Source: Dirofilaria immitis (taxonomy: Eukaryota > Nematoda > Chromadorea > Rhabditida > Onchocercidae). From it: 64,000 nt of DNA. The notes beneath the pieces were generated by a model. That model did not search any database, was not told where the DNA came from, and saw nothing but the letters and a program-made list of their open reading frames with translations. The translations under genes and the position numbers were made by a program. The stretch lies in assembly GCA_024305405.1 (NCBI GenBank), contig JAKNDB010000054.1:248001-312000 (forward strand). Direction: 5' to 3'. Positions 38,082 to 51,884 of the stretch are shown piece by piece (within the stretch, counting starts at the first letter, position 1; each line of letters begins with the position of its first letter).

Positions 38082-41000
38082 ATGGAAGATTGTGATGATG
38101 GTATCGGATCGGAAATAAATACTCCAAGAGATGTTCAACATGTTGAGCAATTGCGTCATAATTCAACTGAGGTTAGATCTTTGTTTTTTTTAAGTTCTTC
38201 CAAAATTTAAGTCTTATTAGATTTTGATAATTTTTTCTTAGTTATTATCTTCATTTATGTTCTCTTATAATTATTTTACGAGGTGATATCTTTGTGAATT
38301 GATCATCAATGTTAGAGAAATTCGTGAAAGTTTAATTGTCACTGTTGAAAAAGTATGTGAAAAATGGCCGGATGCTACCACAGCTAACTCTTTTGGAATC
38401 ATAACTACTAGAATTACTATCGCTATTTTGGATTGTTCAGTAATTGAGGAATTTTCATTTTGATAAATATACTCGTAATGTTTCATTGTTCATGATATAT
38501 AGCTGTCATAATTTGTATGTAATAAAGTTTCAGGAAAATGAGAATTTAGACGCAGTGGATGATCTAGTTGCAGCACATTCTACACCATCGGTTTCTGCAA
38601 GCAGTTCGACGCCAATTAGGCCACAGAACCAAAAATTCCTCAACATATCCCAGGAATATCGCCAATTAAAGAGTTCCATTAACAGAGTGTGCTGATGATA
38701 ATACGACTACTACTTTGCAACGTGTAGACGGTGAAACGAATGATGGAGTTGCCAATCAGCAGTACACTAAATTAGGTAACATTCTTGATATTCGAAATTT
38801 TATTTGAAATGGTCGATATAGGTATTGTTAATTGAATTCACTTAATTCTTTATTAAATAAGTTTTAGATTTGGCTATGATGTTGCGCGACAAACATTCGG
38901 AGTGCATTGAGTTGGAAGGGGAGAATGAGCGGTTATCACAGCTAGTGGAAAGACTTACAAGTGAAAATCACGATTTTCAGAATCAGGTAAGAATGGAGGA
39001 ACATTCTCCAATATGTTTTTATCTGTTGTTTAAGCTAAAATGAATATTTATGTTTTGCAAATTTTTCGTACAATAGACAATGAATTTTTATGACTAGTTT
39101 GTAAAATAAATGAAACTTTTCTACTAATGGTAAGTGCAAATTGTTATTTTCGATACAAAGTTTTAGATTTCTGTCACGAAAGTCTGTGCCGCAACTTTGG
39201 CCAAAGAAACGGAAGAACTAAAGGTTAATTATTTCATCGATTATTAGTCTTCATTTCATGGTTTTCTAATTTGAGGATTTATTATTTTGGACTATATATA
39301 GATTCCATGATATCAGCAAATTTTATTTTATTCTGCGCAACTATTAGGACGCATTTAAAGGAAACAAAGATGGAAGAATTGAACCTGTTTACTTTTGTTT
39401 GGAAATTATGCATATATATATATATAGCTCATTATTTAAAGCTTGTAAAATACCTATTCATATAGTTGCAGAAAGTTGTGGAAGAAAATGAATTAAAATT
39501 CAGAGAATGTAAATGTCAGCTGCGAATGGCTGAACAGAAATTATTACTTCTAGAGAATGTTTCGATTGATATAGAAGCAGATAAGGTTACTTATTTTTTA
39601 TTTTGAAACAAATGTGATCATTATTAATTATAATATATTGAGAAGTCCCTTAATTAGATATCTACATGATTCTGATTGATATTTCAATTCACTGTCTATG
39701 ATTCTTTGATTGAAATGAGATTTCTATATATTTTAATGACAATAATTTGTGATCTCCCTGCTTTATAAGCAATGCAAGAACTTTACAGTTACCTGATGCA
39801 GAAATGCTGAAGAAGTTGCAAGATGAGAATAATACAATGCAAGCAAAAATTTCGGAGCTTAATTTTAAGCTAGAAATAGAGAAAGTAAGGTCGAAGACTT
39901 GTTTTTGGTTATTTAATTCAAATATCTAGAGCAGAAACATATACATATATATGTATATGTGTATTAAATTTATCATTGTCTAGGACGTAAAGCCGCCCGG
40001 TTGAAGAGTTTGCGCTAAATTAATTCGATCTTTTATGTTTCCATAATGCTTTACTTACAAAAAGAAAAAAAAACAGAGCAAATACGTAAACACTCTATGG
40101 TTATTTGGCTGGATACTGTATCAGTGTCGTATATATTACAACATAAAATTTGTTTCAAAATTTGCTTTCTCATCACTTTTACTTCTTTTCTTTAGGAAGG
40201 AGAAAAAATGCTGAAATATGGAGGAAAAAATATGATATCGCGAAAAAGATATGAAAGAAATGCACAAAATAAAGATTGAATTGGAAAAAGAACTAGAAAG
40301 TAAACGAGCCGAAGTTAGCAGTTTGAACAAAGAAAAAAAAGTTGCGACGAGGAATGTAGCAAATTCAAAAGTTTATATAATGAGAATGCTGCAAAAGTTG
40401 TTGAGCTGCAAAAGCAATTACATATAATTGAGGAAAGATCTAAGCATTTGCAAGAACACGATTCAAAACTCGCAGAATTGGAAGAATTGAAAACAGAAAA
40501 GAAGGTTTGGAATGATGAACGAGAACATTTACAGAAAGAAAAATTTGGACTCGAGAAACGGATTGAGCAACTTGCACTTGCCAATTATGTTAATTGTTTT
40601 GAATATTTCTTCAAACTGAATTTTTCAACGTTATATTTTCTTGTCAGCTGGTATCTATATCAGAAGCTGATAACGAGGGTATTTGTCGATCTGCAATGTT
40701 AAGCCTTTTATACATACTTATGCACAAGCATGTCGCATACTGAGTTAGTCGCGGTGAGATACTCTACTTTGACTGATGGAATGATTTTGATGCTACATAG
40801 CGTGTTGATGGAATTTTTAACTGGATGATCATGCAGAGGTCAGAATGACGATGCCTATTTTGTTTATATTGCAGACCTCACTGCTAGATTTCATGTTGAA
40901 AGTTCAGTTCTAATTAAATTAAAAATATAAGAATATTATGTAATTCATTTCTAGAAAAAAATAGAAAATGATATCATGTTTGAAAATTTGTTTTTGTTTA

Positions 41001-44000
41001 AGGAATTATCAACCGAGAAGCAGGCGTTACTTGAAGCTGACAACAAAGGTCTAAAAGATTTAGCTGCATGGCAGGAGAAAAACAAAAACTTACTTTGCAG
41101 AATGCACAACTTGCTGATGAATTAAAAAGTATCGTGATATGGATTTACGATTAACAGAATGCTTAGATGAATTAACAAAGAAAGATTCATTGGTTCGTTA
41201 TATTCAGGAAATAACTTATTGAACTCCTTTGGGCTAATAAGTTCCATTTAAAAGTGAAATTTTCTGTGATGCGAAGGCTTCCTTTAGGATTACAGTATTT
41301 TATTAGGAGATATTCATAGAATATTCGTGGCATGTGAATTTCTAGAATGCATTATTGTTAGAAAAAACTGCTTTAAAAAAACAGCAGGAAATTATTTGCC
41401 ATCTTTTCTGCGAATAATTAAACAATAACAATAAGCTCTTGAGTAGTGAAAATTTTCTAGTTGAAAGGAAAACAAATAAAAAAGTTTTCTTCTCATGAAT
41501 ATGTTATTCTTAGAAGCTTTTAATCAATACGGGGATATATCATCAATTTAGATCGAAGAATTGAATGGACAGATTACTAAAATTAACGATGAATTGAAAA
41601 GATTTCGCGATGAAACTGTTTATTTAAGGACACAGTTGAATGTTAGTTTTCTTTTAGATATGCTTTACCTCTGCTATTTACGCAGAGCTATTTTGTCTTA
41701 ATAGAAATAATCTCAAAAATCAAGACAATCAAAAAATAATGATGGTATGAATAGTTCGAATATATTTTGTCAAATTAAAGTTTCACAAAAGAAAATAATT
41801 ATTAAATGCAGGAAAAAACGAAAACAAATAATGAAATGCAAGAAGACTGGGCTTTAGAGAAGAAAAAATTATTGTCGGAATGCGAACATCTGAAAGAAAA
41901 AGTTGCAAAAAATCGCACTTTGGTGGTCGGTTTTTATTTATAGTGTAATGCGATTATAAATAATTGATAGTAGTCGGAGTATTCAAATAAAGCATGATAG
42001 TTAATGCGTAGATGATGCTAATCTGATTTCTTTACCTAAACTTTTAAGTTTCAAATAATTTGATCTCTTGGGGAAACGGTATATTTATCTTGGAGATTTT
42101 AATCGGTTATGATTAATGTGTTGTTTTTTCAGGATCAAATTGGAACCGATAAACAAAGGAATGATGAATTGGAATCATTGCTAAAGAAGCGTGAATTAGA
42201 GCTTAACAACGTCCGTGCTCTCATGGACAAGAAGCAGAAACGAATAGTAAGTTTTCCTTCTACAGTAATGCAAAAACGTGACTTTTTGACGGAATGAGAA
42301 TAAATAATAACATATTATAGAGAACTTCATAAGACTGACTAGATATTAGTGAATTTTTGATCCTGAAATTTTTGTTTTATAATTTATTTTCATTAAATCG
42401 ATATAGCTTATTATGGCTTATTTGGGTTCTTTGTTAAACATTTCACTTATCGTTCTCGTCGAAAAATTATATGTGTTGAAACACACATCTCAATTTATTT
42501 TCAAATGTTAAGCGAATATGATGCCCCATGCTAAAATGCCCTCAGAAATATGCCCTAATGCCCTTCAGTTGGTATTATTGTCAGACTGATGCTGGCCTTG
42601 AGTCGTTGTTCTCATCTCCAATCAGATTTTGAATCATCATTCTAGAAATTTATTGTTTGGACTTAACCTGGGTAAAATCAAAAATTGAAGTATTTTCTGA
42701 AGGAAACGAAAGAATTGGGTAATAAGAGAATGAAAGGAAAAGAAAATGAACATAGGAGAAATATAAAATAAATATTGTTACTTTGTCACTGACTTAGCAG
42801 TTATTGGTATTAATGATGTTAGGATTTAAATTTAAATAGTGAAATAATGTCTTTCATCCATCTACCTTTGTAGAGTAATGTTACTAACATTATTGTTAAA
42901 GCAAATATGTTGATTGATTTCGTTTATATGTAGGATGATTTAATGGAAGAAAAAACAGATCTAAAGCATGAAAATGCACATTTAAAGACAGTAGTGGATG
43001 AAATCAAAGCAGAATATAATATTTTTCGGGTTCGTTCTTTTTATATAAATCAGACATTATTTCATATATCCTCTTTTTACAATCATTAACCTACTTATAT
43101 GAAAGAAAAATTAAGCGAAAAAGAAAGCTTTCATAGCTTTCTTTAACAAACCGATATTGATTTTTAGAGTCAAGCCGAAGTTCAATATCAGTTAGAAACT
43201 GCGCAACTAAATCACATAATCGAGGAGAAAGATGAACGTCTGGAACGTTTACACGCTCGGATCGCTTTGTACGAATCGTATCCTGGTACTCAGTTTTTCA
43301 ACATTCCTTTTCTTACTGTGTTGACTTGGCAGTAATTGAATAGTGATCTTTATTTTTAATTTTCTTTATTAGAATCTCAAATATTTTCTTTTGAATTAAT
43401 TTCTTTTTCTATTTGCAGGACAGAGTAGCACTGGTTTTTCTTGTTCAGTTGATGCAAATAGTCATGCAGATATTACCATATGGGACGCACTTCCTGCTAG
43501 CATACGATCAGAATTATATGAATTGAAGGAAGTAAGAATTTGTTTTTTCAAGTCCAAAACTTATTTTTGAAATAATTATTTTCAATTTTATAAACATCCG
43601 TTATTTTATTTCACATTAAGTTAATATTTCAAGGTTTTGTTTTAGAAATATCAAGATCTCAATGCACTTGTGTGCCGAATGATGTCAGATCCGCCAACAA
43701 AGCAATATGCTAATACGAAGGTATAAAACTTTTAAGACTTGTTTCACATAGCTTTGTAGAGTAATGATGGAAACATCTCGTTGAAGTCGTAATATTTCAG
43801 GACTGAATTTTTCTATCTGTTTTATGTTTTAATTCCAAGTCAATTAAACTAATTCAGTAAATTGTTATGCCACTCTCTAAAAATGCTTATTGTTAGATTA
43901 TGGAGACCAAGTCAACAGATTGCTGTGGTTTAGCTTTATTTGCTGGGTTGTCAAATTCGAAGTTAATGGATCGTCACGACTCAGTATGTGAAGCTGGATC

Positions 44001-47000
44001 AAATAATGGGTCACCATCAGGAAGCCTGGATGTATTACAGCCGGGAAGAATAAGTGAAGCAGAAGATACATTACTTTTGATGCTCGATTCTGTTCGTCAT
44101 GCGGAGGTTAATATTTTCAAAAGGGATATTTCATTTTAGTTTTGAAATTTTCATAATCTAATTGTTAATCATTGCAGATTCGTGGTAAGCTTAGTCCTAA
44201 TATACAACAATTATTGGAGCATCTTCTAAGTGATGTACAAGAAGGGAATAAATCAAAGGAACAAATCAGTGGAGCAGTATGTTGTCATTTCGAAAAATAA
44301 CATATTTTTGTAATTATCAAGATGTCACCGTTTTGATCCTCTTATTCATTGCATAGTTCTTTCAGACGTAGTATTGCCGCAGTCCTAAAACGGTGATGCG
44401 TCGATTTATTAAAAAGTTTCATGTTGTCATTCGTAAAAGTTTCTATTAATTCAAACATCCGCTAAACTACGTGTGATTGAATTGCTTCATTTTATTCTCT
44501 TACAAGCAATATGTCCATCTCTATATGTTCAAAGCTTTTAGAAGATGTATTATGTATTGCATCGATACCGCTTTATGTAGCTCCCTCCTCCCCCGCCCCC
44601 CACTATTGTGGTGAAGTGTCTGGGTCGGATCCTGTGGAAAATTTCTTTTTCAGTTATGACCGATTGCGTTAACTGTTTTCAGTGTAGTCCAAAAATAATT
44701 CATTTCAGGTGAGTCGTTTTTTGCGAATTTGGATTTGGCACTACGGAAAACACTCTCTGCATCAGATGATAACAGAATCAAATGTGAAAAGCTAGAGAAA
44801 CTGTGCATGGAGGTTAGTTATTATTTATTTGCCGATAAATTTCAATAAAGTTATTCGGATTATCAGTGTTTCGATGCAGTGCAGCTCTAACCAAAGTTGT
44901 TGAAGTATATCGGTTCAGAATATATTGATCCTTGATTTAAAAAAAGTTTGATATAATCTACCAGCTTAATTATTCAAACAATCTAATTCACATAATTTTG
45001 TTGAGCAATAAGTTTCAGATGACTGCTGATCTGCATGATGCTCGAGATGAACTTCGCTCTGCCATGAATAAATGCTCCATGTATGAAACAGATATTGATA
45101 GCTTAAAACTCCAGTTTAGGTATTTAATCTTTTCATCTTCAATACAATTATATTGATATTTGAAAAATCGAATTTTATTTTAAACTCACTTCCAATATTA
45201 TTCTTCGGCAGAAAAAATGGTTTAGTGTTTGTGCTTCAATATATGCTTCAATATTTCGCTTTTTCTAAAGTTAACAGTTTCTTAACAGATATAGTTGATT
45301 TAAATGAGGTTTAATATTATAAAACTGTGGATCATTGTAAAATATACGATTCTTTTACAATTATAAAATATTGTGAGATTGTTTCAGATGTGAAAGTCAG
45401 AACTGTGCTGAACTTCACGGGAAATTGAAGCGAGCTTTTGAAGAAATTGACAATTTAACCAAACAGAAAGACGATTTCGGCATTGCTTTAAGGAAGCAAA
45501 AATAATGTTAAAGCGTAAAACAGATTTGGGTTCTCAGGCGGCGGATACTATCAAGGTTGATTTTCAAATTATTTTAATAACATAGAATCTTTATTACCTT
45601 TTTTTATGTTTGTTTATTTGTTTTCTTTACCTAAGAAGCAGATCATTTCTTAACAATGACGTGATTATATACATCGGCAATATTCAGAAATTTAGCATTC
45701 ATCAAATCATTTTATTTGATTTTGTGAAGGATTAGATCTGAACGATTATTCTAATTGAGATTTTTGAATTGATTTCTCTTCAAATTATAGGGTTATTATT
45801 TATAGTACATAAAAGACGAGTTGAACGAAGCTAAAAAATTTGAAGACAAGATGAATGAACGCTTGCGTAAGCTGTGTAAAGAGAAAGAGAAAGTGAAGCA
45901 ACTGTTAAGTGAACGGGAACTTGACATTGTTAAACTTGAGTGTCGCCTTGTCGAAAGTACTAACGAATGTAAGAAATTATTTTTTCTGTGAATTTAACAG
46001 CAAATACATAGGAATCTCTTTCATAGTCAAATTTTACCGATACTTTTTTTAGGCACAGCAAGAGCATCTGAATTGAGACAAGCTGAAAGTAAAATAGATG
46101 AATTACAAAGACGGAATGAATATTTAAAAGAAAATATGATAAACGAGAACATTTCCTCGAAGAAATGGAAACAATTCTTCGAGCTCTGAAGATTCGTTGT
46201 GAAGGATTGCAAGGAACTAATCAACTACGACAAGTAAGAAACTGACTTATGTTTTGTTCTAATTTTTTATTAGTATGTGAAAATTTAAGTAAAGTAGAAG
46301 CTCTTCTGTTTATTCATAGTACTAAAAATTCTGTAAAATCTATTATTGCTTTAACTCATCTTGAGCTTATTTCTGGCACTGATTTATTGTCGACAAAAAA
46401 CTTTAAAGAATCATTTCAGATTCATATTAATCTGAAATATGAAATGAATTTTATGCTTCAAGTTTTATCGTAATCCGTAATGATTCTGTTGATGGAAACA
46501 ATCTGTTTTTGTGATAATCATTGTAAAAAAATAAATTTTCAGAATATAATAGAGAAGCTGAAAAAGCTCCTTGTAAAACTTGGGTGTAATTTGGATAATC
46601 CGTATTTGATCGGGGCAAAAATCCAGTGTTTTTAAGAGTAGTGTAGTGAAATCAATGAAGAAATCCAAAACGCGTTTACGACCATCCCATCTCAAACGCT
46701 TAAAATTGGCAAAGATTGCGCAACGTTTCGAGAAGGTAGTAGTTTTTCAAGATGCAAACAATATTTAATTTTAACGTTGATTATTTTTATAGTAATAACA
46801 AAAATATAAATAATTGAATTATGATTAATTCAGAATTTCAAATTTATATTTTAAATGCAACAGTATTATTTAAAGTTTTTACATCTTTTATGGAAATCTG
46901 AATAAAAATAATTTTTTAGGATACTGCCAAAATAAAAGATTTGGAAAAATGCCGAGGTAATGACATTGTACATGTTCCGTCCTGGCGTAGTCTGAACAAC

Positions 47001-47078
47001 AATGCTTCGGCATCACCTGCTAGCAGTCGAGCTGATGAAGAGCTGAATGACGGTATTACTGCCGGTAGCACTCATTAA
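38082..47078 (+). CDS. Large coiled-coil protein, about 1,140 residues
   Basis: Twenty-four exons on the plus strand, from ATG 38082 to TAA 47078. Main exons: 38082-38171, 38534-38775, 38868-38986, 39466-39585, 40196-40588, 41003-41192, 43168-43285, 43897-44106, 45388-45555, 45806-45968, 46053-46233, 46543-46735, 46920-47078. Most of the chain is heptad-type coiled coil (KLQDENNTMQAKISELNFKL, EELNGQITKINDELKRF, ESLLKKRELELNNVRALMDK). Non-coil segments lie at 38534-38775 (serine/threonine-rich), 43419-43531 and 43897-44106. A basic stretch near the end (KKSKTRLRPSHLKRLKLAK) precedes a polar tail. A centrosomal, Golgi-tether or kinetochore scaffold would fit, but no GRIP domain or other diagnostic motif was seen, so no name is given. 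Nine single-base additions to A or T runs, plus a repair near 38665 and uncertainty at the 44276 donor, are needed. Confidence 0.85.
38284..38436 (+). other. Coding-like island inside the first intron of the coiled-coil gene
   Basis: An open stretch (NVREIRESLIVTVEKVCEKW, PDATTANSFGIITTRITIA) ends at TCA|GTAATT, a possible phase-0 donor. A phase-0 acceptor at 38241 would fit the flanking exons, but the frame then contains one TGA at 38284-38286. It could be an alternative exon, a mis-sequenced exon or a relic. Confidence 0.25.
44580..44640. other. C-rich tract in an intron
   Basis: CTCCCTCCTCCCCCGCCCCC and nearby GTGGTGAAGTGTCTGGGTCG form a short GC-rich island in an intron of the coiled-coil gene. 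Nothing else in the window has a comparable C run. A simple repeat, a local non-B structure or foreign sequence are all possible. Confidence 0.4.
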
Positions 47079-49930
47079 ATGAGTCGTGTTATTTCTGAAA
47101 ATATTTCAGCACCTTCTAAATAATTGCTGCCAGATTATACATTTTTATGTTTTTCTTTTCTTTTCATCACAAATATAATTTTATAGCCTAGGCAGAAAAT
47201 GATTCTTTAAATTTATTTTCTGCTACTTTAAACTGGTTTTTGACGAAAATTAGTTCAGGAAAATCAAAACTTTTTTTTAAATGAGTTTTGATGAAGTATT
47301 TAATCATTATTTATGCCTTTAATATGAAAAATAGTTGTTCAATTGTTTCGCCATATAAAGTAAGCAAATCTTCCATGGTTTAGCGTTGTTTTTCGCATAT
47401 AGAAAATAATCAAATTCTTGTATATCTTTGTAGTTTCGTCGCATTATAGGGGATTGCATGTTACATAATTTCTTTTTGTAATTTACAGGTAATCGAATTG
47501 ATAATTCTGCATTTTTCTATCATATTCTTCGGTAAAGTTCTCCAAACTTTCAACTGATTTCTATCCTAAAAATGTTGCGGTTTTTTTGACAAGATTTTAA
47601 AAACCAGACTTTAATAATGTTAATTTTCTGGGAGTGAAGAGGGAATAAAATGCCAAATTCCAGAAATCCACTGCTTGATATTTCATAAAATTGGACCAGT
47701 TATCAATTTTGTTTATTAATTTCATTCTAAACTCATTACCTTCTCAATTTTCGCTATATAGCTTTATTATACTACATTTTCTGCAGTAATTTTTGTGCTT
47801 TACTGATATTCTGATATCATTTTTGAATTTATTTTTAAGTTTTCAACTTTATGAAGCATAATAGATTTTCACCGTGATTTGATATTATCACCATTTGTAT
47901 TTTTTCTTTGCAATTTGTCTATTATTTTCATTTTATGATTGAATGATTTCATGTAAAAAATTGCTGATGAAGCGATATGAACAATATCGCATTGCTAAAT
48001 CTTGTAATTTATATACGAATTTGTTCGATTTCTAGCGATATTTTGACTGTATGCGTTGTTTTGCGTCTGTCTTTTCTCTATTTTTATTTAATAAATAAAA
48101 TATAAGCTTAATCGCCCAGTTTATTATTTAGTGTGAAATATTTGACATTTCATATAAATTGTTCATATTCAGATCTCTAAAAATTGTTTGCATCTCATTT
48201 TATTATAATATTTTTTTAAATTTTCAGATGTGATTTAAGAATCATTTCACTTTGAACCTTTCTGTGTTTTACATTCTATTTTTTTTTCGTTACAGTTTAA
48301 TTATTTGTTTTACAACGCTATTTTTTATATTTAATATTTAAGAAATCATTCTTTTCCTTTTGTATTACCCTTTGGTTACATTACTAGTAGTAATTAAAGA
48401 TTATCTTTGCAATGTTTTACACTATGACAAATCATTGATAATGATAATAGCAGCTGATTTCTCGGATAAGAAATAATTTAGTAATATCATATAAGATTCT
48501 TAATTTATCTTGGCTAGGTTCACTGAGAGGTAGGATGATTAGTTTACTATCCTCCTCAGGCATAATAATGATAAAAGTTGTGAAAAAAGACGAAAAAGTA
48601 CGTCTTCTCAGATATCAAAGTTTTGACTTCTATTTGATGAATGATTAAACAATGTTGAAATATTTATTTATTAGCAAGATAAAGTACTAATAGCATAGCT
48701 CGAGAAATAAACTAATATAAATTGCTGAATGGAAGGTATCATTTATAATTTAATTAATATCTGGAAGAGATATGGATGTTCATATTAAGAATATGATTAA
48801 TATGAAGAAAAGTGGAATCAGAACTATGAAGGACAACTTACGATTCAAGATTGCGAGATTGCAAGAACCAGCATCAGTGCTTTGATGATTTCAGTATCAG
48901 TTTTAATATTAAAATAGTTGATAATAGATGAATTTTATGATTAAACTTAAATCCTAATAATTTTTTTCTAAATCATCGATATATATAAAGGATTCATTGT
49001 TCTAAATACATTAATTAATCTTTATTATTACTTTATCTTTTATATTTCAAATGTATTCATCGATTATCTAAATTCGAAATTTCATTATTATTTTTCAATA
49101 AATTATTTGAATATTTACGTTGGACAATAGATAAATTATAAGGAAAGTTTTTTTTATTTTGTTAAAAAATTTTTAAACATAGAAAAATAGATTTCAATTG
49201 GTATCGCAATGTTCTGATAAAATTTTGGATAAAAGTTATAAATTTCGATCACAGATCAGATTCTCGATAATTTTGCTATGATTAATCAATCGATTATCAT
49301 TGATTAATGATAATTGATTGAAAATGAACAACACTTACAACCATTTACAATATATATTCTATAAAATTTTCCTTTTTAATAAGAAATCAAAATAATCTTC
49401 ATTAACTGAATAATATATATATATATATGTATTGATTTGATAAGAAAGCTATGATCATATGAGTGTTATCACAAGACAGCAAAGAACGATACGCTTTTGC
49501 GATGATCATTTATCATTGTTTTTTTCCAAATAATGTTCATATTTTCTTTTAAGTATGTTAGTAAATTTCACTTTTTTTAAATACTATGATAAGCAATCTT
49601 TGGTCAAGATCAGTAATTATGACAGAGTTGAACATCATTAATTTTCTTTTGGCCTTTTCTCTTGTTTATTTATTTACTTGCTTTTTTTTGATTAACTTAA
49701 GTTATTTATCTTTTCATATTGAAATTTTATCTTCATTTATTAAAATATATAAATTTAAAAGATATAAGCAACAAGTCGTAATTAATTTAAATCCATGATG
49801 TAATCTTTATTATTTACATTTTCTCCATATGAATGATTATGATACGAAGTAATGTACATACATTTTACATAAGTATAAACTTATTTCAACTTATTTTTGA
49901 AACTTTCAAATTCTTATTTTCCTCTCAATT
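47079..49930. other. Intergenic spacer
   Basis: The 3' flank of the coiled-coil gene followed by AT-rich sequence. I see no gene, repeat array or RNA. The hydrophobic open frame at 49586-49798 lacks splice context and is not supported. Confidence 0.55.
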
Positions 49931-50614
49931 ATGCGTGCATATATTCTTTGGATCATCGTATTGATAGCAGAAATTAGCGCAATATGTAAGTTAACTTTTT
50001 TTTTTACTTATAATTTTTATTTATTAAAGTTCTTATTTCAGATATGATATATTTTCAAGTAAATTTAATTAATGTTAGTTGCAGAAATCTGAAATAGGAA
50101 TACTTGATTTCTCTTTTTTGTAAAGTAAAATTTAATTTTGAATTCATTTTTAACAAATTAACTTATTTTTTAGGCGAAATTGCAAAAGATTGTTATGAGG
50201 GAAGAATTTGCTGTTTTGGTATATGTGCCAGAAAATGTGATGTGAAAAGCGGCCATCATTGAAATGTAAGTTCAAAATATATTTAAATTCTATTTCAATT
50301 TTGGAAGTCGTAAAAGTTATCCATATTAAATTACCATAGCAAGTAGCATCAATGAAATGTGAACTTAGTTTTGTTCTAAATTAAAATTCTAATTTATTCA
50401 AGTTTTTAAATTGTTTGTTTTATCGTCTCATCATTTCGCATATGGATTTAATGTCTACTAATAATTTAATTTCAGGCTGGAAATTCCAACACTGTGCAAA
50501 AATGAACGTTGTGAAAAAGGTTTCTGCGTTCCGCAATCAGGGATACAACAGCGTCTTACAGCGTCATCATCAGATTTTGATGGACAACGCCTTGTTTATC
50601 CCCGTGTGATTTAA
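49931..50614 (+). CDS. Small secreted cysteine-rich peptide, WAP-like
   Basis: Exon 1 (49931-49985) encodes a signal peptide (MRAYILWIIVLIAEISAI). Exon 2 (50174-50265) carries CEIAKDCYEGRICCFGICAR and KC. This Cys-x5-Cys-x5-Cys-Cys-x3-Cys-x3-Cys pattern resembles the C-terminal half of a WAP (four-disulphide core) domain, a fold often used by protease inhibitors and antimicrobial peptides. Exon 3 (50476-50614, TAA) adds LEIPTLCKNERCEKGFCVPQ and a polar tail. In the sequence as given, exon 2 reaches TGA at 50260-50262, three bases before its donor. Either the peptide ends there (about 47 residues) or two bases are missing from the A4 run at 50244-50247, which would join exon 3 in frame. The donor GTAAGT and acceptor TTTCAG favour splicing to exon 3. 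Confidence 0.66.
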
Positions 50615-51881
50615 CATTAAAAGCGAACAGGTGTATCATGAGAATCAAACAGGTGTATTATGTGAATCAATATATTGAAAGCGCATAGATAGATTATGAG
50701 AATTATAACATTTCAGTATGATAATATTCTTTCTGATACTGATAAAATGATAAGCAAAAACATTGCCAAACTATATTAATATAATTTGGATCAAATCTAC
50801 TGTGTTGTTTTGTTTACTTAAGAATATTATTATAACATAAAAATACGATGACCTCTGACCTCCAAACAATATACCAACAGATTATGTAGATGTTATTCCT
50901 TAATATTTTTCTGCATCGATATTCTTTTATAATAAATAGTTTCAGTTGCATTCTTGAAAAATTTTTATAAACTTCTATTTTATTTTTTGCGGTACTACTA
51001 AAAGAATATGCATAAAATTTTGGGCATTTCTTCTCAATAAATCATTTAGATTATAATAATTTGGAATTTAAATGTTAATTAATTATTTAGAAAAAATAAT
51101 AATATTTGGTAAAAGTGCTATAAAAACACTGAAAGATATATCAGTATTTTGTTTCAAATAAAAATATTATAAAATAATTTCACAAAAATCTTTTAAATTT
51201 AATACAAATAAAAATATATGAAAGATAACGATCATGTATTTATAAGTTTTGTATATAAACAAATTCATTTATGAATTCCTGATTGGTTTCTTATACACTG
51301 AAACAAATAGGACTGAATTACCAAAATAATTATTTATATGACTCAAAGAAAGATCTCAAAAATGCAAATTATATTGATAAATTGAATTTCAACTTAATTT
51401 GCTATATTAAAATAAAATTCTCGACGATTATTTGAAATAATCTCGAAAAAGTAATGCAATTTCCAAGATAGTATAAAAGATGATAGTTAGCTAAAATCAA
51501 TCATTGATATTTTATAATTTTATTTATACGGTATGCCTGTTTAATCAGTGTTTGAATCATTTCAAATGTTATGCATATCAAGTGGCATAATCTCCGCATA
51601 AATAACAATTGATTTTTGAATAATTCCAATTTTGATCTTTAATCTCATACAGATTACTTTTTTTTTTATAGCAAGTGATACCTGATTTAATTAAATTGAT
51701 TATTTCATGCAATTTCTAATAATGTCGAGAATATAAATTAAGTATCCAAAAACATATATTCTTTCTTTCCAATAAAAAAATAATCTATATGAGATTAAAA
51801 GTCAAAGTTAAGTTGGCATTATTCAAAAAAAATAAAATGGTATAAAATTTTTTGGAAATATTTTGAAGAAAATTTTTGCAG

Positions 51882-51884
51882 AAG
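51882..51884 (+). promoter_or_regulatory. Acceptor three bases before the MSP-domain start
   Basis: TTTTTGCAG ends at 51881 and the ATG is at 51885, leaving AAG as the entire leader. A spliced-leader acceptor is the simplest reading. A 5'-UTR intron is the alternative. Confidence 0.5.

Noticed and set aside
40136..40584. Serine/phenylalanine-rich minus-strand frames
   Set aside because: Antisense shadow of the lysine/glutamate-rich coiled-coil exon 40196-40588.
49586..49798. Hydrophobic 70-codon frame as a small membrane protein
   Set aside because: Composition follows the T-rich background and there is no leader, acceptor or conserved feature.
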